Assembly (NCBI RefSeq): GCF_030268965.1
Contig: NZ_BSSE01000011.1
Span: 62,001 to 126,000, forward strand
Length of the DNA: 64,000 nucleotides
From: Microtetraspora sp. NBRC 16547
GTDB taxonomy: Bacteria; Actinomycetota; Actinomycetes; Streptosporangiales; Streptosporangiaceae
Direction: 5' to 3'
Shown here: positions 16,218 to 24,756 of the stretch, piece by piece
How the letters are laid out: every line of letters begins with the position of its first letter
How positions within the stretch are numbered: the stretch's first letter is position 1
Notes under the pieces: model-generated
Database searches by the model: none
Told to the model about the DNA's origin: nothing
The model's input: only the letters and a program-made list of their open reading frames with translations
Program-made: the position numbers and the translations under genes

Positions 16218-17075
16218 TCAATCCCACAGCCGATTGGTCTCCGCCCAGCCGAGCACCGTTCGTGTCAACGTGTCGCGGTTACGGCGATAGAAGTGGTTGT
16301 CCTCCACGACGAGCAACTGTCCCTGCGGTGCCAGGTCCGCAGTCCGTTGGGCGGCGTCCTGGAACGCCGAGGACTCCCTGCTACCCACCACCACGAGACA
16401 CGGGACATCGATGGCCTCGATGTGCGGCTCGCAGTACGCCTCGGTGCCCGGCGCCCACACCGACACGATCGTACCGGCGCTCGCGAGCAACGGGACGGGG
16501 CCCTGCTGGTGCATCAGGATCAGCCGATGCGGATCGCCTTCGGACACCGCCGAGCGCGCCGCCTCGAAGTGCGGCTCGACATCGAAGCCCTCGATCGGGG
16601 CCCACGCCTCCTTGGCAGGAGGGGGTGGGCTCAAGAGCACCATGCCGACGCAGCGGCTGTCGGGCTCTCGACTCAGCCAGTAGGTCGTGCGGGCGCAGCC
16701 GTAGCTGTGCGCGACCACGATGTACCGGGACGTGCCGACGCCCACGAGCACGTCTCGAGCGGCGCCGAGGTCGATCGGTGCGAGATCGAGGCGCTCCCGC
16801 AGCAGTCCGATGGAGGGAGCGCCGTTGTCGAGACCTCCCATGTCGTGGCCGCGGCCGTTCATCGAGAGCACTGACAACCCGAGCTCGGGGGCGGACTCGA
16901 GGAGCGAGGCGGGTGGGTTCGCGTAGAAGTTCCCCCACGCGCCGTGGACCGCCAGGATCCCGCCGCGGACGGGCGTGCCGGCGAGGGCGCCGTGCAGCAC
17001 GATCCCGTCGCTTGTTGTGGTGGTGACGAGTCGCACGTCGGTGCTCGTGAATCGGGCCTTGTCAAGGTTCAGCAT
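16218..17075 (-). CDS. Alpha/beta hydrolase
   Basis: 285 residues of the alpha/beta-hydrolase fold. The oxyanion-hole segment is GGILAVHGAWGNF, the nucleophile elbow is AHSYGCA (Ser), an acid is likely in the PCLVVVGSRESS region, and the C-terminal histidine is in VVEDNHFY. It could hydrolyse an ester or thioester of the pathway, or release a substrate; the sequence does not decide. It is divergent from the acyl-CoA ligase gene across operator site B. ATG 17075 is preceded by AGAGGGAG. The longer frame to 17135 lacks a better ribosome site. Confidence 0.85.
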   Translation of the reverse strand: MLNLDKARFTSTDVRLVTTTTSDGIVLHGALAGTPVRGGILAVHGAWGNFYANPPASLLESAPELGLSVLSMNGRGHDMGGLDNGAPSIGLLRERLDLAPIDLGAARDVLVGVGTSRYIVVAHSYGCARTTYWLSREPDSRCVGMVLLSPPPPAKEAWAPIEGFDVEPHFEAARSAVSEGDPHRLILMHQQGPVPLLASAGTIVSVWAPGTEAYCEPHIEAIDVPCLVVVGSRESSAFQDAAQRTADLAPQGQLLVVEDNHFYRRNRDTLTRTVLGWAETNRLWD

Positions 17076-17156
17076 CCGGCTCCCTCTTTCGTCCGGCACT
17101 TGGGCGATTCGTCGGAGTGACCGTTGACACCCCACTCAGCTCACACTAGCGTAACA

Positions 17157-17172
17157 TTACGTTGAACGATAA
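17157..17172. promoter_or_regulatory. Operator between hydrolase and acyl-CoA ligase (site B)
   Basis: TTACGTTGAACGATAA contains a perfect CGTT-G-AACG palindrome with TTA/TAA flanks. It matches site A and site C when read on the opposite strand. It lies about 70 bp before the ligase start and 80 bp before the hydrolase start, in position to control both. Confidence 0.55.
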
Positions 17173-17242
17173 ATCTGCATGGTCGAGAACTCCGGGACGG
17201 AGTGGGGGCACGAGACCTCGACGAGTTGGAGGTATCCAACCG

Positions 17243-18778
17243 ATGACCAGCGAAGGCACCACGATCATCGACGCGCTCGACGTGATCACCGCGCAACAAC
17301 CCGATGCGGTGGCGCTCGATTACCACAGTGAGCGGTGGACGTACCGAGAGCTCAGCGAGGCCGCGGCACGAACCGCGACGGGGCTGGCCTCCCTCGGGGT
17401 CGGCCGCGGCGACCGCGTCACCTTGTTCTCCCAGAACGTGCCCGAGCATGTGCTGGTGTTCCTCGCGCTCGCCCGGCTCGGGGGGATCAACGTGTCGATC
17501 AACCCGCAGTGGACCGCCTCGGAAGCGCGCTATCTGATCGAGGACGCCGGCTCCAAGGTGGTGATCGCCTCGGCCGACACGCTGAAGGCCGCCCAGGAGA
17601 GCATCAAGGGACTCGGTGCCAAGTTGTTCCTCGTCCGCCGGTCGACGAGCGAGCCGGGCCTCCACGACGTCGAGGTCCCCGACGGCGTCGGTGACTTCGA
17701 GGAGGTCACCTCGGCGCCGCCCATGTCCGAGGTGTTCGGGTCGCCCAGCGATCCGGTCACGGTCTGGTACACGTCCGGGACGACCGGCCGACCGAAGGGT
17801 GCCATCTGGAGCCAGGAGGTGTTCCTGAACAACGCGCTGGTCACGGCCAAGGACACCTACGGCGTTTCCCCCGGCGACGTGGCGTTATGCCCGATCCCGA
17901 TCGCCCACAACGGCCTCTCGGTGGCGGCTCTCGGGCCGATGCTGGCCGGCGGGACGTTCTATCTGCATCGCCGGGTCAACCCCGCGGACATGCTGCGCTG
18001 CATGCTCGACGCCGGAGTGACCTACATGGCCACCGCCCCTGCGGTGATGAACATCCTCATGATCCACGCGGCCGAGGCAGGGGTCGAGACGCTCCCCGCG
18101 ATGAAGACGATCGCGATGGGCGGCGCCGTCATCACGACCGACATGCTCGCCCGCCTCCAGAAGTTCATGCCCAACTGCGAGTGCGGGGTGATCTACGCCG
18201 GTTCGGAGGGCTACTACGGGACCTGGCTCCCCTCGGAGGCACCGGAGAAGCTGGGTTCGATCGGGCGGCCCTACCTGGGGATGGAGTGGAAGGTCGTCGA
18301 CGACCTGTGGAATGACGTGGGTGTTGGCGAGGTCGGCAACATCGCGTCACGCGGCTCCGGTTGCATGCTCGGCTACTGGAACCGTCCCGATGTCGACAAG
18401 CAGGTCTTCCACGACGGTTGGATGGCCATCGGTGACCTCGGCCGGATGGACGAGGATGGCTACCTGTGGTTCGTCGGCCGGGACCGGGACGTGATCGACA
18501 GCGGCGGCTTCAACGTCTACGCCAGCGAGGTCGAGAGCGTGCTCGCCACGGTCGGATCGGTTGGCACGGTTGGGGTCGTCGGCATCCCGGACGCTGTCCT
18601 CGGCGAACGGGTCGTTGCCTACGTCTCACCGAACCCGGGTGCCGAGATCGACGTCGCCGAGCTCGAGGAGCGCGCGAAGGATCACCTCGCGAGGTACAAG
18701 CAACCCAGCGAGTACCGGGTGCGTGAGGCGCTCCCTATCAACTCGCTCGGCAAGGTGATGAAGCACCTCCTCGACTGA
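17243..18778 (+). CDS. Acyl-CoA synthetase (AMP-forming)
   Basis: 511 residues of the ANL superfamily. The P-loop is VWYTSGTTGRPKGAIWS, the adenine region holds YAGSEGYYG, the hinge is WMAIGDLG with GRDRDVIDSGGFNVYASEVE, and the catalytic lysine is in SLGKVMK at the C-terminus. It converts a carboxylic acid plus ATP and CoA to acyl-CoA and so starts the pathway of this cluster. The start is at ATG 17243, which has GGAGG ten nt upstream; frames beginning earlier would run through operator site B. It leads a plus-strand operon with 18909-20814. Confidence 0.94.
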   Translation: MTSEGTTIIDALDVITAQQPDAVALDYHSERWTYRELSEAAARTATGLASLGVGRGDRVTLFSQNVPEHVLVFLALARLGGINVSINPQWTASEARYLIEDAGSKVVIASADTLKAAQESIKGLGAKLFLVRRSTSEPGLHDVEVPDGVGDFEEVTSAPPMSEVFGSPSDPVTVWYTSGTTGRPKGAIWSQEVFLNNALVTAKDTYGVSPGDVALCPIPIAHNGLSVAALGPMLAGGTFYLHRRVNPADMLRCMLDAGVTYMATAPAVMNILMIHAAEAGVETLPAMKTIAMGGAVITTDMLARLQKFMPNCECGVIYAGSEGYYGTWLPSEAPEKLGSIGRPYLGMEWKVVDDLWNDVGVGEVGNIASRGSGCMLGYWNRPDVDKQVFHDGWMAIGDLGRMDEDGYLWFVGRDRDVIDSGGFNVYASEVESVLATVGSVGTVGVVGIPDAVLGERVVAYVSPNPGAEIDVAELEERAKDHLARYKQPSEYRVREALPINSLGKVMKHLLD

Positions 18779-18908
18779 GGACACCCCACCCGACCCGCGT
18801 CCCGCGCACGGCGAGCTCGCCCGCGAGGCCCCTACCGCAGCGGCTCGTCGCGCGCGACTGCGCCGTCGAACACACCTGAACGGAAGTGACCCAGGAGATG
18901 AAGAACTG

Positions 18909-19715
18909 ATGAGCGAACAACGGTTCGAGGGGTACCGCGGACTTCGGGTCGAACGCGACGGATACGTCCTGCGGGTGACTATCTCGAATCCGAGATCAGA
19001 GCTCAACGCGATCGACGAGCACCTCCACGAGGAGCTCGGCCGCCTGTTCGCCGAGCTCAAGACCGAGCGAGATGCCCGGGTGGTGCTGCTGCGGTCCGAG
19101 GGGCGCGTCTTCTCCGCCGGCGGCGACTTCTCGTGGTTCGAGAAGCTGCGGGCGGACGGAACCGCGCTGGAAACGCTGCGCCACGACGCCAAGCAGCTGA
19201 TCTGGGACCTGCTCGACATCGAGGTGCCGATCGTGGTCGCGCTGCACGGCCACACGATGGGCCTAGCGGCGACGATCGCCCTCATGTGCGACTGGGTGGT
19301 CATGGCGGAGGACGCGCTGATCGGAGATCCTCACGTCCGGATCGGCGTGGCGGCAGGCGACGGCGGCGCGGCCATCTGGCCGCTCATCCTCGGGCCGCTG
19401 CGGGCCAAGCAGTACCTGCTCACAGGGAACACGATCGGTGCCGCCGAGGCCGAGCGAATCGGGCTCGTCAACGAGATGGTCACCCTGGACCGGTTCGAAG
19501 CACGCGTTGAGGAGGTCGTCAGCCAGCTCGGCGAACAGGCTCCCCTCGCGGTCCGCTACACCAAGATCAGTGTCAACAAGCTCATCAAGGAGTCGTTGAA
19601 CATCGCCTTCGACACGTCGCTGGCGCTCGAACTGGTGACGATCCGGAGCGATGACCAGGGCGAGGCGATGGCCGCGAAGGCCGAACGTCGGGCCCCGAAG
19701 TTCGCGGGTCGTTGA
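18909..19715 (+). CDS. Enoyl-CoA hydratase/isomerase family protein
   Basis: 268 residues of the crotonase fold. The oxyanion-hole strand is EGRVFSAGGDF and the second is HGHTMGLAATIAL. The usual first catalytic Glu position appears in VVMAEDALIGDPHVRIG; family acid positions are not cleanly conserved, so hydratase, isomerase or hydrolase activity cannot be separated. It follows the acyl-CoA ligase by 130 nt and abuts the ferredoxin-MaoC fusion gene, suggesting one transcript. ATG 18909 has AGGAG upstream. Confidence 0.88.
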   Translation: MSEQRFEGYRGLRVERDGYVLRVTISNPRSELNAIDEHLHEELGRLFAELKTERDARVVLLRSEGRVFSAGGDFSWFEKLRADGTALETLRHDAKQLIWDLLDIEVPIVVALHGHTMGLAATIALMCDWVVMAEDALIGDPHVRIGVAAGDGGAAIWPLILGPLRAKQYLLTGNTIGAAEAERIGLVNEMVTLDRFEARVEEVVSQLGEQAPLAVRYTKISVNKLIKESLNIAFDTSLALELVTIRSDDQGEAMAAKAERRAPKFAGR

Positions 19716-19717
19716 CG

Positions 19718-20380
19718 ATGACCGACCAGTATGGGCGTCCGCAGCGCCTTGTCGTCGATCGTGAGCTCTGCGAAAGCTACGGGGTATGCGCGAGCGCCGC
19801 TCCGGCCGTCTTCGCGATCGGCGACGACGACGTGATGCGAACCCTGCAGGACCCGATCGAAACGTCGGAGCAGGGTCGGGTCGCCCAGGCCGTGCAGCTC
19901 TGTCCGCGCCAAGCGCTCCGGCTGGAGCCCGTGGACCAGCCGCTCGAAGCCGACGTGGAGAACAACGTGTACGACATCCCGATCGAACGCGGCAAGATCC
20001 GCGAGTTCGCCCGAGCGACGGGCTCGAGCAACCCGGCCTACCTGACGGAGCAGCCGGTTGTCCCGCCCACGTTCCTGACCACCGCACGGCTGGCGTGGGA
20101 ACCACCCGACCAGGACACCATGGCGTTGGTCGGCTTCGACCTGCAACGGCTTCTCCACGGTGCCGAGGACTACGAGTTCCTCCGGCTACCGCGTGCAGGT
20201 GAAACGCTTCAGGTCACGAGCGAGGTGACCGAGCGCTTCGAGAAGACGGGCAAGCGGGGCGGAGCGATGAAGTTCGCCATCGTCGTCACCGAGTTCCGCA
20301 GCGAATCGGGCCAACTCGTGGCCCGTCAGCGTTCGACGTTGATCGAGACCGGCGCCGCGCCGAGCGGGGAGGGGTCATGA
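19718..20380 (+). CDS. Fusion of 3Fe-4S-type ferredoxin and MaoC-like dehydratase N-domain
   Basis: About 220 residues. Residues 10-75 form a short ferredoxin of the P450-partner type, with CESYGVC (C-x5-C) and a distal CPRQAL, giving three cysteines as in 3Fe-4S ferredoxins. From about residue 95 the sequence matches the FAS1-type dehydratase N-terminal domain (ERGKIREFARATGSSNPAY, then VPPTFLTTARLAW). Such half-MaoC domains normally pair with a catalytic MaoC half, here the next gene. Joining an electron carrier to a hydratase subunit is unusual. ATG 19718 follows the preceding stop; the next gene overlaps by ATGA. A fusion caused by sequencing error is possible but the frame is clean. Confidence 0.82.
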   Translation: MTDQYGRPQRLVVDRELCESYGVCASAAPAVFAIGDDDVMRTLQDPIETSEQGRVAQAVQLCPRQALRLEPVDQPLEADVENNVYDIPIERGKIREFARATGSSNPAYLTEQPVVPPTFLTTARLAWEPPDQDTMALVGFDLQRLLHGAEDYEFLRLPRAGETLQVTSEVTERFEKTGKRGGAMKFAIVVTEFRSESGQLVARQRSTLIETGAAPSGEGS

Positions 20381-20814
20381 CGGTGCTCACCATTCGTCCC
20401 GGGGAGCCGCTGCCGACCCGAACCTTCGGTCCGGTCACCCGTACCGACATCGTGCGCTACGCGGGGGCATCGGGAGACTTCAACCCCATCCACCACGACG
20501 AGGGCTTCGCCACGGCCGCGGGCTTTCCGACCGTGTTCTCGATCGGGATGTACCAAGCAGGCCTACTCGCCACCTACGTGACAGATCTGCTCGGACCCGA
20601 GAACGTGCGACGGTTCTCGGTGCAGTTCCGGGAGCAGGTCTGGCCCGGTGACGAGCTGAGCTGCTCGGGGACGATCACGGAGGCCGATGACGGCGGTGCG
20701 GGTCGGTGGCGGGTCGCGCTCGACATCGAGTGCCGGCGCTCGGGCGGCGGCGTGGCGATCCGGGGATCGGCGGAGTTCGTGATCCCGAGCGCTGGCGAGG
20801 GCGCCGGTCGCTGA
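20377..20814 (+). CDS. MaoC-family dehydratase (hot-dog fold)
   Basis: 145 residues. The catalytic segment is YAGASGDFNPIHHDEGFA, with the Asp and His of (R)-specific enoyl-CoA hydratases, and the hot-dog helix reads VFSIGMYQAGLLATYV. It overlaps the ferredoxin-MaoC fusion gene by ATGA, so translation is coupled and the two products probably form one heteromeric hydratase, as in two-subunit actinobacterial MaoC hydratases. It would hydrate an enoyl-CoA; the (R)-hydroxyacyl product suits the SDR-type dehydrogenase at 23724. Confidence 0.92.
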   Translation: MTVLTIRPGEPLPTRTFGPVTRTDIVRYAGASGDFNPIHHDEGFATAAGFPTVFSIGMYQAGLLATYVTDLLGPENVRRFSVQFREQVWPGDELSCSGTITEADDGGAGRWRVALDIECRRSGGGVAIRGSAEFVIPSAGEGAGR

Positions 20815-20826
20815 GCCGGCTGCGAT

Positions 20827-20850
20827 GCGCCGGGGCGTCACCCCCGGCGC
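20827..20850. terminator. Bidirectional terminator-like hairpin
   Basis: Perfect 9-bp stem GCGCCGGGG / CCCCGGCGC with a 6-nt loop between the convergent maoC (ends 20814) and acyl-CoA dehydrogenase (ends 20909) genes. Confidence 0.6.
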
Positions 20851-20908
20851 GGTCGCGCGAGCGGCCCCGGTGAGGTGATCCCTTCCCGGGTCCGCCACCC
20901 CGGCAGCG

Positions 20909-22057
20909 CTACAGGCCCATCGATTTCGAGATGATGGTCTTCATGATCTCGGTCGTCCCGCCGTAGATCGTCGTCACCCTCGCGTCGAGGTAGGCCCGGG
21001 CGATCGGGTACTCCATCATGTAGCCGTAACCGCCGAACAGCTGCAGGCATCGGTCCGTGGCGCGTCTCTGCAACTCGGTGCACCACCACTTGGCCGCCGC
21101 TGCCTCGTCGCCGGTGAGCTCGCCGCTGTTGAGCGCCACCACGCACTGGTCGAGGTAGGCCTGGGCGACATCGATCTCAGTCTTGACCTCGGCGAGGACG
21201 AACTTGGTGTTCTGGAAGTCGGCGATCCGCTTGCCGAAAGCCCGCCGCGTGGTGACGTACTCGACGGTCAGGCGAAGGGCAGCACGGGCCGAGGCCACGC
21301 CGGCGACGGCGATCGAGAGCCGCTCCTGGGCAAGGCTCGAGGTGAGGTAGCCGAACGCTGCGCCCTCCTCGCCGAGCCGGTTGCTCGCCGGGACTCGGAC
21401 GTCGTTGAAGAACAGCTCGGCCGTGTCCTGGGCGTGCAGGCCGATCTTGTCGAGCTTGCGGCCACGATCGAAGCCCTGCATCCCACGCTCGACCACGAGC
21501 AGGGTCATCCCGGACCGCCCGGCATCCGGGTCGGTCACGGTGGCGACGATGACGAGATCGGCGTTGATTCCGTTCGTGATGAAGGTCTTGGAACCGTTCA
21601 CGATGTACTCAGAAACGTCACGCCTCGCGGTGGTCGACATCCCCGCCAGGTCGGACCCTGCCCCGGGCTCGGTCATCGCGATGGCCGTGATCAGCTTGCC
21701 CGATGCGATGCCCGGCAACCAGCGCGCCTTCTGCTCGTCGGAGCTGTACTTGATGAAGTACGGCATCGTGACGTCGTTGTGAAGCGTCAACCCGAGGCCG
21801 CTGCCGCCCAGCCCCGCGTCGAAGAGCTCCTCGGACAGGATTTGGTTGAAGCGGAAGTCACGCACGCCGCCACCGCCGTACTCGAGCGGCACCGCGGTTC
21901 CGATGAACCCGCCGCGGCCGGCGTCGGTGAAGACGGATCGGGGAACGATCCGCTGCTCTTCCCACTCGAGGTGATGCGGGGCGAGCCGCTCGCGGGCGAA
22001 CGCCCGCACCGAACGGCGGAATTCCTCGTGCTCTGGCTCGAAATGGGGACGCTTCAT
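20909..22057 (-). CDS. Acyl-CoA dehydrogenase
   Basis: 382 residues. FAD and substrate motifs: ITAIAMTEPGAGSDLAG, FITNGINADL, LGLHAQDT-type segment as KIGLHAQDTAELFF, and the C-terminal QLFGGYGYMMEYPIARAYLDARVTTIYGGTTEIM. The usual IYEGT glutamate is Gly (IYGGT), as in isovaleryl- and long-chain-type enzymes whose base lies on another helix. It introduces an alpha,beta double bond in an acyl-CoA. ATG 22057 has GAGG seven nt upstream. It is about 62% similar in layout to the second enzyme at 25995, so the pathway has two desaturation steps or two substrates. Confidence 0.94.
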   Translation of the reverse strand: MKRPHFEPEHEEFRRSVRAFARERLAPHHLEWEEQRIVPRSVFTDAGRGGFIGTAVPLEYGGGGVRDFRFNQILSEELFDAGLGGSGLGLTLHNDVTMPYFIKYSSDEQKARWLPGIASGKLITAIAMTEPGAGSDLAGMSTTARRDVSEYIVNGSKTFITNGINADLVIVATVTDPDAGRSGMTLLVVERGMQGFDRGRKLDKIGLHAQDTAELFFNDVRVPASNRLGEEGAAFGYLTSSLAQERLSIAVAGVASARAALRLTVEYVTTRRAFGKRIADFQNTKFVLAEVKTEIDVAQAYLDQCVVALNSGELTGDEAAAAKWWCTELQRRATDRCLQLFGGYGYMMEYPIARAYLDARVTTIYGGTTEIMKTIISKSMGL

Positions 22058-22099
22058 CACTGGTCCTCAGACAGTTGATCCGATCGGTCGGCGGCGGGG

Positions 22100-22855
22100 T
22101 CAGCCACCGGGGTACATCCCGCCGTTGACGTGGATCGTCTGGCCCGTCGTGTGACCGCCACCCTCCGAGAGCAGGTACCGCACGGTTGCGGCGACGTGGC
22201 GCGGATCCCCGAACTCACCTTGGGGGATCCGCTCACGCAGCTGCTGCCAGTGTTCGTCGGGCAGCGCGCCGCTGAGCCGTTCGTGCCACACCACCGCGGG
22301 CGCCACGGCGTTGATCGTGACGCCGTCGACGGCGGCGTCGAGAGCGACGGATCGGGTGAAGCCGATGACCCCGGCCTTGGCGGCGGCATAGGCCGCCTGC
22401 CCGAAGGTCGGCTGGTACGCGTACACCGAGGCGAAGGTGACGATGCGACCCCACTTCGCCTCCCGCATGGGTGTGATGAACGCCCGGGTGAGGAAGAACG
22501 TGCTGTCGAGGTTCACGCTCAGCACCCGCCGCCAGTACTTGGTCTTGAGCTCCGCGACGTCGGAGATGTGCTGCATGCCGACGGTGTTCACCACGGCGTC
22601 GACGTGGACGCCCTCGGCCCGCAGCTCGTCGGCGAAGGCGGTCACGGCGTCCTCGTCGGTGGCGTCGACCTGGTGGAACCGGAGTCGGTCAGCGGCTGAC
22701 CCAGCCACCGAACGTGTCCAGTCGCCGGAGGGAGCGTCGAGTCGATCACAGGCGACGACGGAGTGGCCTTCCTCGATCACCTCGGTGACCACCTGGCTGG
22801 CGAGCCCTCCGAGGGCTCCTGCCACGAGCACGGTTCTTCTCGGATCACTGGTCAT
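22100..22855 (-). CDS. Short-chain dehydrogenase/reductase
   Basis: 251 residues of the classical SDR family. The cofactor loop is VAGALGGLASQV (a variant of TGxxxGxG), followed by NTVG in place of NNAG. The catalytic centre is FASVYAYQPTFGQAAYAAAK, giving the Ser, Tyr and Lys. The C-terminus (TGQTIHVNGGMYPGG) resembles FabG-type ketoreductases. Probably oxidises a hydroxyacyl-CoA or an alcohol in the pathway. ATG 22855 is preceded by AAGGAG nine nt upstream. It lies upstream of the acyl-CoA dehydrogenase gene by 42 nt in one operon and is divergent from the 22957 gene across site C. Confidence 0.9.
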   Translation of the reverse strand: MTSDPRRTVLVAGALGGLASQVVTEVIEEGHSVVACDRLDAPSGDWTRSVAGSAADRLRFHQVDATDEDAVTAFADELRAEGVHVDAVVNTVGMQHISDVAELKTKYWRRVLSVNLDSTFFLTRAFITPMREAKWGRIVTFASVYAYQPTFGQAAYAAAKAGVIGFTRSVALDAAVDGVTINAVAPAVVWHERLSGALPDEHWQQLRERIPQGEFGDPRHVAATVRYLLSEGGGHTTGQTIHVNGGMYPGG

Positions 22856-22897
22856 TCGTGTGGTCTCCTTGGCACGCGGTCGGGTTGAGGTTATCTT

Positions 22898-22908
22898 ACG
22901 TTCAACGT
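22898..22908. promoter_or_regulatory. Operator between SDR and enoyl-CoA hydratase genes (site C)
   Basis: ACGTTCAACGT is a perfect 11-bp palindrome about a central C. It lies 43 bp from the SDR start and 49 bp from the hydratase start and matches sites A and B. A TTATCT stretch to its left may be a -10 element. Confidence 0.55.
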
Positions 22909-22956
22909 CCACAATAGAACAGGGCGTCTTGGCGCCGGAAGCACCGGAAGCAGGGG

Positions 22957-23727
22957 ATGGCGATGTCGTGTCGTGTTGAGAGGCAGGGGGATCAGGCGGT
23001 CGTCGTCCTGGATCGCCCAGAGCGGAAGAACGCGATGAGAGATGACGACTGGCGTGAGGTGGCGGGACTGCTGCGCGGGCTCGCCGACGACGGCGATGTG
23101 CGGGTGGTTGTCGTCACGGGGGCGGGCGGCGACTTCTGCGCCGGCGCCGACCTCGTGGTCGGCTCCGACGAGATCAGCCCGCTGCGCCGGGTCCGGCTGG
23201 CCACCGAGGTGGCCGAGGCCCTGCACACGCTCCCCCAGCCGACCATTGCGAAGGTCCAGGGCGTGGCCGTGGGAGCCGGCTGCAACCTGGCCCTCGGCTG
23301 CGACTTCGTCGTGGCCTCGGAGGAGGCGCGCTTCGCCCAGATCTTCGTTCGCCGCGGGCTCGGGCTCGACGCGGGAGGATCGTGGCTGCTGCCCCGACTC
23401 GTCGGGTTGCGCCGGGCCAAGGAGCTTGCACTGCTGGGCGAGATGATCTCGGCGACGGAGGCACAGGAGTACGGGCTCATCAACCGGGTCGTCGGCGCCG
23501 ACGACCTCGACGCCGCCGTCGACGACCTGGCCGCGCGGCTCGCAGCTGGACCGCCGATCGCCATGGCGGCGATCAAGAGAACCCTCAATGAGAGCGTCGG
23601 ACCGCCGATCGGCACGTCGCTTGCGCTGGAGGAGTACTCCCAGAGCGTCAACCTGGTGACCGAGGACTTCAGCGAAGCCGTGGCGGCCTTCGTCGACCGT
23701 CGGCAGCCGACTTTTCGGGGGCGATGA
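22957..23727 (+). CDS. Enoyl-CoA hydratase/isomerase family protein
   Basis: 256 residues of the crotonase fold. Motifs are VVLDRPERKNAM, GAGGDFCAGADL for the first oxyanion-hole strand, GVAVGAGCNLALGCDFVVAS for the second, and the acidic segment RRGLGLDAGGSWLLPRLVG. These fit a typical enoyl-CoA hydratase or isomerase better than the homolog at 18909. It leads the plus-strand operon 22957-27134, whose genes overlap or lie close together. ATG 22957 follows an AGGGG element. Confidence 0.9.
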   Translation: MAMSCRVERQGDQAVVVLDRPERKNAMRDDDWREVAGLLRGLADDGDVRVVVVTGAGGDFCAGADLVVGSDEISPLRRVRLATEVAEALHTLPQPTIAKVQGVAVGAGCNLALGCDFVVASEEARFAQIFVRRGLGLDAGGSWLLPRLVGLRRAKELALLGEMISATEAQEYGLINRVVGADDLDAAVDDLAARLAAGPPIAMAAIKRTLNESVGPPIGTSLALEEYSQSVNLVTEDFSEAVAAFVDRRQPTFRGR

Positions 23728-24722
23728 TGGTCGGTGCACACAGCAACCGCCGCGCCCCCGGCTCGATCGACCTGACTGGACGCGTCGCGATCGTCACCGG
23801 GGCCGGCAACGGCCTCGGGAAGGCCCACGCCAAGCTCCTCGCCCACCACGGGGCACGGGTGCTCGTCAACGACGTCGGTGGAGGTACCGACGGAGCAGGA
23901 CACGACGGCGGGCCCGCCGCACGAACCGTGACCGAGATCATCGAGGCCGGTGGCGAGGCCATGGCCAACACGTCGTCGGTGGCGAGCGAGGAGGGAGCCC
24001 AGCAACTCGTCGACGACGCCCTCGCAGCGTTCGGCCGAATCGACATTGTCGTCAACAACGCCGGCATCCTGCGCGACGCCACGCTGCACAAGCTCGCGTC
24101 CGACGACCTACGAGCGGTGATCGGGGTCCACCTGCTCGGCACCATGTTCGTGAGCCGGGCCGCGCTCCCGCACATGCGGACTGCGTACTACGGCCGGTTC
24201 GTGCACACGACCAGCGTTGCCGGCATCTTCGGCAACTTCGGACAGAGCAACTACGCCGCCGCCAAGGCCGGCATCGTGGGGTTCTCCCGGGTCCTCGCCG
24301 AGGAGGGCGCCCGCTACGGCATCACCTCGAACGTGATCGCGCCCCTGGCGCGCACCCGGCTCACCGAGTCGATCCTGGGCGCGCAGGGACAACTGCTCGA
24401 CCCCGAGTGGGTCTCGCCGCTCGTGGTCTACCTGGCCAGTGAACCGTGCACCCTGACCCGGGAGACGTTCTCGGTCGGGGGAGGCCGGGTCGCTCGCGTC
24501 GTCACCAGCGAGGCGCTCGGCTGGGTTGCCCCGGAGGGTGCCGGCCTGACCGCTGAGTTGGTCGCCCAACACCTCGACGAGATCATGGACATGTCGGGTG
24601 CCATCGTCCCCGATCGGGCCGACGACGAGATCGCGTTCGCGCTCCGGGCGCTCGGCGCATCCGATGTTGAGACATCCCTCGGAGCGAAGGCCGAACGATC
24701 GCCGACGCAGGCGAGCTCATGA
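23724..24722 (+). CDS. SDR-family hydroxyacyl-CoA dehydrogenase (MFE-2-like)
   Basis: 332 residues. The N-terminus [35 protein letters not shown] is typical of the (3R)-hydroxyacyl-CoA dehydrogenase unit of peroxisomal-type multifunctional enzyme 2. NNAGILRD, the catalytic Ser in [13 protein letters not shown] and NYAAAKAG complete the SDR centre. A C-terminal extension of about 80 residues follows the SDR core. It would oxidise the (R)-hydroxyacyl-CoA made by the MaoC hydratase. The start overlaps the stop of the hydratase gene, and ATG 23727 is also possible. Confidence 0.92.
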   Translation: MMVGAHSNRRAPGSIDLTGRVAIVTGAGNGLGKAHAKLLAHHGARVLVNDVGGGTDGAGHDGGPAARTVTEIIEAGGEAMANTSSVASEEGAQQLVDDALAAFGRIDIVVNNAGILRDATLHKLASDDLRAVIGVHLLGTMFVSRAALPHMRTAYYGRFVHTTSVAGIFGNFGQSNYAAAKAGIVGFSRVLAEEGARYGITSNVIAPLARTRLTESILGAQGQLLDPEWVSPLVVYLASEPCTLTRETFSVGGGRVARVVTSEALGWVAPEGAGLTAELVAQHLDEIMDMSGAIVPDRADDEIAFALRALGASDVETSLGAKAERSPTQASS

Positions 24723-24756
24723 ACGAACGGCGACACGAGGACAAGGAGGTTGTGCG

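Noticed and set aside
17162-17242. Extended N-terminus of the acyl-CoA ligase starting at TTG 17162
   Set aside because: It would begin inside operator site B and lacks a ribosome site; ATG 17243 has GGAGG upstream and matches family length.
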